Part shown: positions 48,101-55,554 of the stretch, piece after piece | Layout of the letters: each line of letters begins with the position of its first letter | Position numbering within the stretch: position 1 is the first letter of the stretch | Assembly: GCF_900116425.1 (NCBI RefSeq) | Contig: NZ_FPAS01000004.1 | Span: 1-64,000 of the forward strand | Origin: Lishizhenia tianjinensis | Lineage (GTDB): Bacteria; Bacteroidota; Bacteroidia; Flavobacteriales_D; Crocinitomicaceae | Direction: 5' to 3' | DNA length: 64,000 bases | Notes under the pieces: generated by a model | The model's input: the letters and a program-made list of their open reading frames with translations, nothing else | Database searches by the model: none | What the model was told of the DNA's origin: nothing | Position numbers and translations under genes: made by a program

Positions 48101-48647
48101 AAGTCGTATTGGTTGGCTCACCTCTAAATCTAAATTTGATAAGGTTGGTATTGTAGATGTAAGGGGTGAAATCATAGTAGAATTCTGTCCAGTTACTTCC
48201 ATTCTCACCTTGTTCCATGGCAACAGTTACCCAAGACACTCCATTGTATGCCTCAACAAAAAGTTGGTTAAAAGTACCCATTAGATTTAGGTTACTTGCG
48301 TTTGTAACCGTACTTATATGCCAAAATCTTAGTGCCGGAGCTGTTAACCCTGAAACATCAATTTCTGGAGATTCTAAACAAGTTCCTGCATCAGGAACTG
48401 AGAAATCTATCCATGCAAAGTCTGAACTTGAAACCCCTCCTGTATGATCCTGTGTTCCAGACACATCGTATCCAGGGTTTCCATTAAATACCCATCCACT
48501 ACCTGTTGTTTGATAAGTCAACCAGCATGTAGGCGCTGAGTTTGCCGTAAAGTTTTCGATAAAGGGTGCAGTGACTGGCGTACACTGCGCGCGAACTCCC
48601 AAAACTGAAAGCAGCATTGTGGAGACCATTAGTAATTTCTTTTTCAT
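45117..48647 (-). CDS. Array gene 8: choice-of-anchor J/FN3 secreted protein, T9SS type A
   Basis: An 1176-aa protein with signal peptide MKKKLLMVSTMLLSVLGVRAQ. The anchor J/MAM-like domain (about 22-205) has CTPVTAPFIENF, APTCW and YNDLLLDDVEVFEGSTFC. Two FN3-like repeats (IVEYGAPGFTPGTGTY; FIVEYGTTGFNPGSGT), the beta-sandwich (IVVGNNGGIILG; IYYVYDDVVFGG), further FN3-like units and the PPC-like domain (TWYTFTAPASGDVMISG) follow. Ig-like segments precede the sorting domain ISLYPNPTQGIVNL to RIVIE. It is the first gene of the array by transcription direction and sits opposite the divergent SDR gene. Confidence 0.9.
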   Translation of the reverse strand: MKKKLLMVSTMLLSVLGVRAQCTPVTAPFIENFTANSAPTCWLTYQTTGSGWVFNGNPGYDVSGTQDHTGGVSSSDFAWIDFSVPDAGTCLESPEIDVSGLTAPALRFWHISTVTNASNLNLMGTFNQLFVEAYNGVSWVTVAMEQGENGSNWTEFYYDFTPYIYNTNLIKFRFRGEPTNTTYAYYNDLLLDDVEVFEGSTFCFAPSNGQVLGATANSVTLDWAGTGSNYIVEYGAPGFTPGTGTYVNNTGAPATVSGLTAGNSYDFYVYQNCVTLGDTSTAIGPLSAIAQCSPVTDFYVNTASTGSANVEWVSSGANFIVEYGTTGFNPGSGTSNTVTAQTNQDLNGLTSNSFYDAYVRVICGPGDTSTYFGPVTFNTYGVGQFIDWDVACPTIGFVDISGTGTDLGLGDDTEATFVSPFPILYQGNLVQDIVVGNNGGIILGATSGNVGYGGNFNTLADGYLFIWGDDLDEETGNVYWQAVGTAPNRTLIIHWHNICNFAGAVGDPTVNFQIQIEEATQEIYYVYDDVVFGGTDANDDFGANADIGLSGTQDITISTNNTNFLTNNSCAHFFYTDCPNVENIQITTYDYDQIGLTWNQGLAQEGQWTIVWGLEGFDPATGGLGSMTTSNTFDTITGLTQLTDYDVYVYADCDPTAPLQSSGMLIQHQTAPLCANPFGIGASSAPDSIYASWNWQPNGSGQLPTSYNISYVPSGQSVYGPSATEYNTGSAIFADSIFDPNLIASGIYDVYIQTICNTGDTSIYVGPVNFLAFLDNDSSCYAQELQVNGLPYLLYNNGAQLDPGVSGIAPPATGFNTTDGWGNQNMYRTTWYTFTAPASGDVMISGTDVNFSGKMAVYETTNCGDYNQYNLIGANDNGVLFSSTAAPEWVVCGLTPGQTYYLLHSANFSTQGNFSIRLTEIDFNAGTATGIVDACIGDTVSLFNSIAGYDIEYGNWIDLANTGQFQSDSLFATTVLASQVYNFEYRVQLGCSYDSVIGQVEIYPPSSAGNDGSINVCKNEPINLYSGLTGNVDLGGTWYDPQDNALTSDIPPAGTIPGQFNYDYVAGNGVCPDDTSLVVVIVNPSCDWLGLVENTIEGISLYPNPTQGIVNLVSEGEHEDFDIHVIDVNGRVVFRASDKLNAGTEMKLDLSDLTSGVYLIQLSNQTSKNTLRIVIE

Positions 48648-48778
48648 CGTATAAAAGTTTATTCATTCGTTCCCTAAACGTATTTCAATACAGTAGGGTT
48701 GGAATATTTAACAAAAAAGATATAAAATGTTAAAGCGGTACGAAAAACAAAAACCTAAGGTCAATTCTTCAATATTCC

Positions 48779-48786
48779 TATCTTTG
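48779..48786 (+). promoter_or_regulatory. Candidate -7 box of SDR gene (TATCTTTG)
   Basis: Exact TAnnTTTG match ending 21 nt before the ATG at 48808. No clear -33 box at the expected distance. Confidence 0.45.
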
Positions 48787-48807
48787 AAACTCTGAAAAAA
48801 AACAAGA

Positions 48808-49593
48808 ATGAATTTATCATTAGAAAATAAAACTGCCGTAGTTTGTGGTAGTACTCAAGGAATAGGATTAGCAAGTGCAAAAGAACTAGCGCTATTGGGT
48901 GCTAATTGTGTATTGGTTGCAAGAAGTGAAGACAAACTCAAGCTTGCAGTGGCCGAATTAAGTAACAATGGTACTCAAAACCACGGTTATATGGTTGCTG
49001 ATTTCTCAAAACCAGAAGAATTAAAATCTATTATAGAAGAATGGGCGAAGGAAAACCAAGCTAACATCTTAGTGAATAATACAGGTGGACCAAAAGGCGG
49101 ACCTATTCATGCAGCAGAAATTTCTGAGTTCACAAATACTTTCCAACAACATTTGATTTGTAACCACATCATGGTTCAAGCTTTAATGGAGGGAATGAAA
49201 GCAGCTGGTTACGGAAGAATTGTAAACATTATCAGTACTAGTGTTAAACAACCGCTTGATGGATTAGGTGTGAGTAACACAATACGTGGTGCTGTTGCAA
49301 ACTGGAGCAAAACCTTGGCTAATGAATTAGGTCAATTCAATATCACGGTAAACAATGTTTTACCGGGAGCTACAAACACGATTCGTTTGAGTTCAATTAT
49401 TGAAAATAAAGCTGAGAAAACAGGAGGTAATGTTGAGGACATTAAAGAAGGTATGGCGAACCAAAGTCCTATGAAGAGAATTGCAGAACCTGAAGAAGTT
49501 GCAAATGCCGTTGCATTTTTATGTTCTCCTGCAGCGAGCTACATCAACGGAATTAACGTTCCTGTTGATGGAGGAAGAACGAAATCATTATAG
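48808..49593 (+). CDS. SDR family oxidoreductase with atypical active site
   Basis: A 261-aa Rossmann-fold protein. The cofactor motif is VVCGSTQGIGLAS (about 11-23), with NNTGGPKGG at the NNAG position and RIVNIISTS carrying the catalytic Ser. The usual Tyr-x3-Lys pair is missing: the segment reads GVSNTIRGAVANW, so the Tyr position is Ser156 and the Lys position Arg160. The C-terminus (AVAFLCSPAASYINGINVPVDGG) is typical of 3-oxoacyl-ACP reductase-like SDRs. It belongs to a variant subgroup whose chemistry I cannot assign. A terminator follows. Confidence 0.85.
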   Translation: MNLSLENKTAVVCGSTQGIGLASAKELALLGANCVLVARSEDKLKLAVAELSNNGTQNHGYMVADFSKPEELKSIIEEWAKENQANILVNNTGGPKGGPIHAAEISEFTNTFQQHLICNHIMVQALMEGMKAAGYGRIVNIISTSVKQPLDGLGVSNTIRGAVANWSKTLANELGQFNITVNNVLPGATNTIRLSSIIENKAEKTGGNVEDIKEGMANQSPMKRIAEPEEVANAVAFLCSPAASYINGINVPVDGGRTKSL

Positions 49594-49613
49594 TTTAAAA
49601 GATACAAGAATAG

Positions 49614-49642
49614 AAAAGGAGATCCTAGGATCTCCTTTTTTT
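49614..49642. terminator. Bidirectional intrinsic terminator
   Basis: Stem AAAAGGAGATCC (49614-49625) with GGATCTCCTTTT (49628-49639) and a T run. Lies between the SDR gene and the converging anchor-L gene. Confidence 0.85.
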
Positions 49643-50744
49643 ATTTCAATACATTGACGTGTCCTACAATGATTTCTTCATCATTGTTTATGGATTTATA
49701 TTTTACCTTGTATATATAAGTACCGTCTTTTACGATGTTTCCTCGTGGATTTGTTCCGTCCCATTGGAAATTAACATCTTGCGAACTAAATATCAATTCT
49801 CCCCATCGATTAAAAATCCCTATTTCAAATTCTACAACATTTACAGCACTAACTTCGAAAAAGTTATTGTGTCTGTCGTTATCCGGTGTAAAGGTATTGG
49901 GTATATATAAATAGAATTCTGGTAATATAACTATCGCTTTTGTTATGGAATCTATACAACCTTTATCATCCTCACCTATTAACTGCACATAATAGGTACC
50001 GGGATCATCGTAGGTATTATTGGGGTGTACAAGGTTAGAAGTGTTTCCATCCCCAAAATCCCATGAATAATAGGTAGAGTTCTGTGATATATTTTGGAAA
50101 GTTATGGGTAAACCCTGATAAACCGTTCCTGAACTAACCAAGAAATCTACATTCGGTTTCACCACTACAACTTGTACAAATTCAGAAACTGTAAACGTTC
50201 CACAATCATCATAAACTTGTACTTCATAGGTTGTTGTATTTAAAGGATTAACAGTCACGGTTGTAGAACTATCATCCAAGGCTGGCCAATAATAGTAATG
50301 GTTACCAAATCCTCCTGTTGCAGATGCTGTAAGAACAACGGTCTCACCCGGACAAATTTGCGGGGGGTCATTAACTGTCACTTCAAGGGGCGGACTCAAC
50401 ACCGTAAAATTAATTGTATCACTTATTACATTACCACATTGATCTGTAACCACAATAGCATACACTGTGCTTGTATCTGGAGCTATATTTAATGAATCTA
50501 TATTACTGATGTAACCATCCTGACTACTCCACCATGAGTATTGGTAAATCCCTGCACCTCCAGACGCGTTACTGTACAAGGTGTATGGAACATAGGGACA
50601 TTGTTCTACAATATCAAGAGTAGCATCTAATTCCAAAGGAGGATAAGATGGAACCGTGACTTCAACGGTTGTTTGTGCCGTTTGATCTAAACAATCATCG
50701 GTAACCGCAACGGAGTATGTGGTTGTTGAAGTTGGACTCACCAC
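49641..50744 (-). CDS. C-terminal half of a frameshifted choice-of-anchor L protein, T9SS type B
   Basis: This 367-aa open frame is the continuation of the gene at 50738-52030. It has no signal peptide and probably no start of its own. Read upstream, the same frame gives TYLWNTGDTTQSIVVSPTSTTTYSV, a normal Ig-like core that joins the other half after one missing base near 50784-50788. It holds further Ig-like units and a PKD domain with YYSWDFGDGNTSN. The type B sorting domain has YIPNTFTPDNDRHNNFF, FNRWGELIFSS and QWDGTNPRG, ending VNVLK. Whether the protein is made depends on whether the frameshift is real. Confidence 0.75.
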   Translation of the reverse strand: MVSPTSTTTYSVAVTDDCLDQTAQTTVEVTVPSYPPLELDATLDIVEQCPYVPYTLYSNASGGAGIYQYSWWSSQDGYISNIDSLNIAPDTSTVYAIVVTDQCGNVISDTINFTVLSPPLEVTVNDPPQICPGETVVLTASATGGFGNHYYYWPALDDSSTTVTVNPLNTTTYEVQVYDDCGTFTVSEFVQVVVVKPNVDFLVSSGTVYQGLPITFQNISQNSTYYSWDFGDGNTSNLVHPNNTYDDPGTYYVQLIGEDDKGCIDSITKAIVILPEFYLYIPNTFTPDNDRHNNFFEVSAVNVVEFEIGIFNRWGELIFSSQDVNFQWDGTNPRGNIVKDGTYIYKVKYKSINNDEEIIVGHVNVLK

Positions 50745-52030
50745 AATAGACTGGGTAGTATCACCTGTATTCCAGAGGTAAGTAAGCTTCCGCCTCCTCC
50801 AGAGGCAACGGCGGTTAACTGAACTAATTCCCCAGGACAGGTAACAGTTTCGTCCGCAACTTCTACTTCAACATTCTCTAAATCATTAATAAAAAGCTCA
50901 AAAGTTTGGGCATTATTATTCCCACAGGCATCGGCAATGAAAAAGTCTAGAATAATATTTTCTTGCCCCTCGGCTATTCCATCTGCAAGGGCTGTAAAGG
51001 TGAAAGTTTGTGTAACTTGTCCTGCAGCAAAATTTATTGAATTGGGTATATTCGTATAATCCACTCCTTCAGTAGCTGTCCCTGAAGTAGCGATAGTTAT
51101 TGTTTCTGCTTGATTTACTCTGTAACCATGTCTAGTAATTTCGAAGGTGGCATCCACACAACCTTCAGCCATGATATTTGAAGAACCAAAAGCTAAACTA
51201 GATAATTCGTAATCAATGGTTACAGGAGACTCAGAGCTCAAGGAGTTTGCTTCTAAAAATATTCCAGAGTCGTATAAACCATCCCCTACATCGGCAATAG
51301 CAATAATCAGGTGATAGGTTTCTCCACATTCTACTGCACTAATAGCTTGTAGGGGTGTGGTAAATCCATCGTATTGAACGTAATAATTATTTGAATTTTC
51401 TGGAAAAGTACTTCCGTTACCATTGTTTACATAGTACGCACAGTTCGTACAATTTCCATTGTTATTGAAACCATTGTTCACATTGTTGATGGCCACGGGA
51501 TCATTTGTTCCAGGAATGATGGCCATATTTTTTTCTCCTCCAGGTATACCAGGACCAGAAATAAAGAAGGCGAATACGTCGTTAAATTCTGAATTCACAA
51601 ACTCCGGATACTCCTCAGAGGCAAACACATAATTAAATTTCACGGTATCACTGAAAGGAATAAAATCGAACTCAAGTATAGTGGCATCAAAGGTTGAACT
51701 TCCATTCACTAGAGCATCTAATTTAGTAAATCCTCCACCATTCAAAGAAACTCCCGCACTTGCCTGATTATTTGGTCCGTGTGGACCGGCTGGACTATTT
51801 GCTATAGTACCTGTTGTAAGAATGACACCTTCGTCTAGGCCAATGTTTGTGTTTGCTCCGTTGAAATAACCAATAGAACCTGGCGAACCAACGTAATTGA
51901 TGTTGGAAATCTGAACCCCAGTTCCGAGCAAGACATTTTGAACCAAATTATTTGGAGTATTCGCGGTAGTAACCAACTGACCGAAGGCCGTTTGACTCAG
52001 AATTAATAATATGACGATTAGACTTCTCAC
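50738..52030 (-). CDS. N-terminal half of a frameshifted choice-of-anchor L protein
   Basis: This 430-aa open frame begins with signal peptide MRSLIVILLILSQTAFGQ and a choice-of-anchor L domain (about 25-240). Core motifs are LVQNVLLGTGVQISN, ILEFDFIPFSDTVKFNYVFAS and EEYPEFVNSEFNDVFAFFISG. A Calx-beta-like domain follows (about 245-365). After TAVASGGGGS the frame turns to a nonsense tail (about 17 residues) and stops, while the next frame continues the Ig-like domain. The intact gene would be 49641-52030, about 796 aa. Its architecture resembles the protein at 9059-11245. As it stands the product would lack its T9SS sorting domain. Confidence 0.8.
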   Translation of the reverse strand: MRSLIVILLILSQTAFGQLVTTANTPNNLVQNVLLGTGVQISNINYVGSPGSIGYFNGANTNIGLDEGVILTTGTIANSPAGPHGPNNQASAGVSLNGGGFTKLDALVNGSSTFDATILEFDFIPFSDTVKFNYVFASEEYPEFVNSEFNDVFAFFISGPGIPGGEKNMAIIPGTNDPVAINNVNNGFNNNGNCTNCAYYVNNGNGSTFPENSNNYYVQYDGFTTPLQAISAVECGETYHLIIAIADVGDGLYDSGIFLEANSLSSESPVTIDYELSSLAFGSSNIMAEGCVDATFEITRHGYRVNQAETITIATSGTATEGVDYTNIPNSINFAAGQVTQTFTFTALADGIAEGQENIILDFFIADACGNNNAQTFELFINDLENVEVEVADETVTCPGELVQLTAVASGGGGSLLTSGIQVILPSLLW

Positions 52031-52166
52031 TAGTACTTATAAAAATAACGAAAAAAAGGGAACAAAGTTGTTTTGAAGTAAACAATAAGTAAGCCAAAAA
52101 ATTATAAATTCTACCTCTCCAATTTTAATTTGACGACCAAGGATATTATATTCACCGAAAGCCTTG

Positions 52167-52174
52167 TATTTTTG
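52167..52174 (+). promoter_or_regulatory. Possible -7 box of M23 gene (TATTTTTG)
   Basis: Exact TAnnTTTG match, but only 5 nt before the ATG at 52180. If used, the transcript would be essentially leaderless. Confidence 0.25.
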
Positions 52175-52179
52175 TTGAA

Positions 52180-53037
52180 ATGAAAGAGAAAAAGAGTTTT
52201 TGGAAGAAGCTTACGCGAACAACTAAAATTGCTGGTTACAATACAGAAACCTTTCAAGAGAAATGGGGCTTCAAATTGAACCGTATTCAGATGTTTAGCT
52301 TAATGATTTTGTTCACCATAATCATAGCTGGGATACTTATATCTCTACTCATCTTCACACCTCTCGGCTACCTAATGCCTGAGGGTTACTCGAATCCGAA
52401 CAAAGTGAAATACGAAAAAGCTCTGGAGGAAACTAAACGTCTTGAACACGAAATTGAAACGCAAGATATGTACTTAGAAAACTTGCGTAAAGTAATACTT
52501 GGAGAAATTTCTGTTGATTCCGTTTACTACAGTAAACCCGAAGAAATCAATTTGGAGAATGTTGTTTTAGACACCACACGTTCTCAAAATGAACTAAAAT
52601 TAGCGGCAGAAATTAACAAGTCTATCGAAGAAGGAAATGTAAATCAAACGACAACTATAGATGTAGGTGACTTACTTTTCATGGATCCGGTAAAAGGAGT
52701 TATTAGTCAAGGATTTAACGGAGGAAACCATCCAGGGGTAGATATTAGTGTGCCGGAAGGAAGTAATGTGAAAGCTTGTTTGGATGGAATTGTAATTTCT
52801 AGTTTATATTCAGAGGAAGATGGTTATTCTATCATCATTGCGCATGACAATGGGTATACAACCATATACAAACACAACCAAGAAAATTTAAAACACGCTG
52901 GAGACAAAATTAAAAAAGGAGACCTTATCGCTCTTGCTGGAAATACTGGTGAGCATACAACAGGACCTCATCTTCACTTTGAAATTTGGCAAAATTCGGA
53001 GCCCCTTAATCCTTTGGGACTAATGTCCTTCAAGTAA
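52180..53037 (+). CDS. M23 family metallopeptidase, membrane anchored
   Basis: A 285-aa protein with a basic cytoplasmic N-terminus, one transmembrane helix (about 37-60) and a coiled-coil segment (about 76-105). The C-terminal LytM/M23 domain (about 175-280) holds the zinc motifs HPGVDISVPEG (H-x3-D) and PHLHFEIW (H-x-H). It resembles cell-wall endopeptidases of the M23 type that cut peptidoglycan cross-links in the periplasm during growth or division. It lies upstream of ppa with 63 bp between, in the same direction, but ppa has its own candidate promoter. Confidence 0.92.
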   Translation: MKEKKSFWKKLTRTTKIAGYNTETFQEKWGFKLNRIQMFSLMILFTIIIAGILISLLIFTPLGYLMPEGYSNPNKVKYEKALEETKRLEHEIETQDMYLENLRKVILGEISVDSVYYSKPEEINLENVVLDTTRSQNELKLAAEINKSIEEGNVNQTTTIDVGDLLFMDPVKGVISQGFNGGNHPGVDISVPEGSNVKACLDGIVISSLYSEEDGYSIIIAHDNGYTTIYKHNQENLKHAGDKIKKGDLIALAGNTGEHTTGPHLHFEIWQNSEPLNPLGLMSFK

Positions 53038-53074
53038 ATAGCCCTTCTCTATAGACTTTTTGATAAAAATCAAC

Positions 53075-53082
53075 TATTTTTG
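53075..53082 (+). promoter_or_regulatory. Candidate -7 box of ppa (TATTTTTG)
   Basis: Exact TAnnTTTG match ending 18 nt before the ATG at 53101. A TTTTTG at 53057-53062 is closer (12 nt) than the usual 19-20 spacing. Confidence 0.45.
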
Positions 53083-53100
53083 CGGCGTTAAAATCCAGTT

Positions 53101-53796
53101 ATGAAAAAAGACGTTCAAAATATTGTAAAAGCTATGAACCAGAGATTTGTAGCACACCCATGGCACGGAATTACTATCGGAGAAGATACGCCAAAGAAGA
53201 TCAATGCATTTATCGAAATCATTCCTTCAGATGCGATTAAGTATGAAGTAGACAAAGATTCTGGGTTCATTATGGTAGACAGACCTCAGAAATTTTCTAA
53301 CCACATGCCGTGCATGTACGGATTTGTTCCACAAACTTACTGTGATACAAAAGTTGCTGAATATGCAAACGAGAAAACTGGTCGTACAAACATCGTTGGT
53401 GATCAAGATCCTTTAGATATCTGTGTTCTTTCTGAAAGAGAAGTAAACCGTGGAAACATCTTGGCTGAAGCTATTCCTGTTGGAGGATTCAGAATGATAG
53501 ACGGTGGTGAAGCTGATGACAAAATCATCGCAGTATTGAAAGGTGACCAAGCTTACGGAAACATTCAAGACATCGCTGAATTGCCAGAAATGGTATTGAA
53601 CAGAGTAAAACACTTCTTCTTAACGTACAAAGATTTAGAAGGTACAGCGAAAGAAGTTGAAATTACTCACGTTTACGGAAAAGAAGAAGCGTACGAAGTA
53701 ATCAAAAGATCTAACGAAGATTACATCAACAAATACGGTAACGCTGACGAAAACTTAGTAAACGCTTTGTTAGAAGCTATGAAGGTTGACGCATAA
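53101..53796 (+). CDS. ppa: Inorganic pyrophosphatase (family I)
   Basis: A 231-aa soluble enzyme that hydrolyses pyrophosphate to two phosphates, driving biosynthetic reactions. The family I signature GDQDPLDICVL (100-110) supplies metal ligands D101, D103 and D106. KYEVDKDSGFIMVDR and the CMYGFVPQTYCD active-site loop are also present. At 231 residues it is longer than the 175-residue E. coli type, with extra N- and C-terminal segments as in Bacteroidota and eukaryote-like forms. Codon use is biased toward a highly expressed pattern. Followed by a strong terminator. Confidence 0.96.
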   Translation: MKKDVQNIVKAMNQRFVAHPWHGITIGEDTPKKINAFIEIIPSDAIKYEVDKDSGFIMVDRPQKFSNHMPCMYGFVPQTYCDTKVAEYANEKTGRTNIVGDQDPLDICVLSEREVNRGNILAEAIPVGGFRMIDGGEADDKIIAVLKGDQAYGNIQDIAELPEMVLNRVKHFFLTYKDLEGTAKEVEITHVYGKEEAYEVIKRSNEDYINKYGNADENLVNALLEAMKVDA

Positions 53797-53820
53797 TTGT
53801 AGACCACAACATTATAATAA

Positions 53821-53856
53821 AAACCTCGTTCTATTTTTTAGAGCGAGGTTTTTTCT
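53821..53856 (+). terminator. Intrinsic terminator of ppa
   Basis: 13-bp stem, AAACCTCGTTCTA (53821-53833) with TAGAGCGAGGTTT (53840-53852 approx.), one G-U wobble, followed by T-rich sequence. Confidence 0.85.
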
Positions 53857-53900
53857 TTTTAAGAACTTGCTTACATTGGCAACTCAACTCAGATAGAAAC

Positions 53901-55457
53901 ATGCGCAGTTTACTTTTCTTTTTGCTCCTTCCCTTGTTCAGCTTTGGACAAATACAATTTAGTCAAACCAAATTCGACTTGGGTGAAATCAATGTGAACA
54001 CCCCTCGATTTATAGATTGTGAAGTAAACAACAAAGGAGATAAAGCGCATTACATACTTTCAGTAAAAACTCCACCGGAAGTTACTTACATCCATCAAGG
54101 TTCTTTATTGCAACCAGGCGATGGTATTACCCTGCGTATTCAAGCTAACCCAAGAAGCAAAGGAAAGTTTGCCTATACCGTTTTGGTCTATACAAGTAAC
54201 CAACAAGCTCCAACGGAAATCGTCATCAAAGGAAATGTAAAATCCTTGCCGCAGAAATTAGACAACAACTTTACAAGATGTCCGGCATTTGGCGTAAAAA
54301 CACCCCAAAACATAGCAGAAGAAACAAGCTTCAAACTTACGGTCTTAGTTAGAGATTCCATCACCCAAGAACCTCTTTCGAAAAGTGAATTGGTACTATT
54401 ACAGCGCGGAAAGGCCATAGTGGATGATAGAACAGATAAAAATGGTGAATACAGCAATACTGTTCCGCTGGGGTACACTTATTTCTATGCCGCACATCCA
54501 GGATATTACACGAAAGAAAAAGGTGCCTACATCAATTTCCAACGCAATTATGTGATCATAGATTTGGTAAAAGCTCCTACAACCATCCCTGAGCCACTTC
54601 CTGAAGAAATAGCAGAAAATATACCTGAAGAGGAAATAGTTGTGGTAGAGGAAGAAAGCGAAGAAATAGAGATCCCTATAGAAACAGAGGAAGAAGAAAT
54701 TGAAATTGTAATTGAAGAAGAGCCTCAAGAAGAAACGGTAGTTATTGTTATTGAAGAAGACCCTAAACCAATCGAGGAGGTCACCCAAGAAACACCCGCT
54801 GAATCTGAGGTCGTGGAAGAAGAGACAACTCCAACTCCCGTGGAAGAAACACCTCAAATTGTGGAGTTAAAAGATTTGGACTCGAACGACTTTTCTGAAG
54901 AATATTTTTTGCCGACCAATGTGGTTTTTGTGATCGACGTGAGTTCTTCTATGCGCTCGCACGATAAGTTAGAATTGATGAAGTACTCTTTGTATCAATT
55001 AACAGATATGTTACGTCCAACGGATAAAATCGCACTTGTAAGCTATTCTTCTGATGTGGAAGTATTGATGAGCGCCACTTCAGGAATGTACAAAGACTCC
55101 ATAAAATCTATGGTAGAAAGCATGGAAGCCTCCGGTTATACTTCAGGTGGAGAAGCCATTAAAATCGGGTATAAAGAAGCCTTGAAAAGTTACATTCCGG
55201 ATGGAAACAACCAAGTAATTATCATTACAGATGGGGCATTCAATAGAAACTCTAGTGATTATAAACGTACCATCAGAAGATACAAGCGTAGAAACATCAA
55301 TCTAAGCGTAGTCGGAATTAAAAACTCACCCTCTGCCAGAGCAGAAATGGAACAAGCCAGTAACATTGGTCAGGGTACTTTCATCCCTATCAACAACCTT
55401 AGCGATGCTCGCCATAACCTTGTACAAGCCATTCGTAGGTTGAGTTATAGATACTAG
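53901..55457 (+). CDS. DUF1573-like, acidic linker and VWA domain exported protein
   Basis: A 518-aa protein with signal peptide MRSLLFFLLLPLFSFGQ. The N-terminal beta-sandwich (about 20-115: FDLGEINVNTPRFIDCEVNNKGD) is DUF1573-like. A carboxypeptidase-regulatory-like segment follows (about 135-200: RDSITQEPLSKSELVLL). A very acidic Glu/Pro-rich linker spans about 205-310. The VWA domain (about 328-515) has the MIDAS motif VVFVIDVSSSM (DxSxS) with ALVSYSSDVEV and IITDGAFN. It lacks a visible T9SS sorting domain. Likely periplasmic or surface, binding a partner through the metal site. The combination is unusual; function unknown. Confidence 0.85.
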   Translation: MRSLLFFLLLPLFSFGQIQFSQTKFDLGEINVNTPRFIDCEVNNKGDKAHYILSVKTPPEVTYIHQGSLLQPGDGITLRIQANPRSKGKFAYTVLVYTSNQQAPTEIVIKGNVKSLPQKLDNNFTRCPAFGVKTPQNIAEETSFKLTVLVRDSITQEPLSKSELVLLQRGKAIVDDRTDKNGEYSNTVPLGYTYFYAAHPGYYTKEKGAYINFQRNYVIIDLVKAPTTIPEPLPEEIAENIPEEEIVVVEEESEEIEIPIETEEEEIEIVIEEEPQEETVVIVIEEDPKPIEEVTQETPAESEVVEEETTPTPVEETPQIVELKDLDSNDFSEEYFLPTNVVFVIDVSSSMRSHDKLELMKYSLYQLTDMLRPTDKIALVSYSSDVEVLMSATSGMYKDSIKSMVESMEASGYTSGGEAIKIGYKEALKSYIPDGNNQVIIITDGAFNRNSSDYKRTIRRYKRRNINLSVVGIKNSPSARAEMEQASNIGQGTFIPINNLSDARHNLVQAIRRLSYRY

Positions 55458-55554
55458 ACCTGAAAGTTTGAAGGTTTGAGTGTTATAGAATTTAAAAATT
55501 TAAGCATCAACCTGCGGTTGGATATTTAAAGATTTAAGGACATTCATGATCGGA

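Noticed and set aside
20408-48647. CRISPR array or phage tail cluster as an explanation for the repeats
   Set aside because: The repetition is coding and due to paralogous proteins with signal peptides and T9SS sorting domains; there are no spacers or phage genes.
50780-50792. Programmed ribosomal frameshift in the anchor-L gene
   Set aside because: No slippery heptamer or clear downstream structure is visible at AGCTTACTTACC; a simple one-base loss explains the break.
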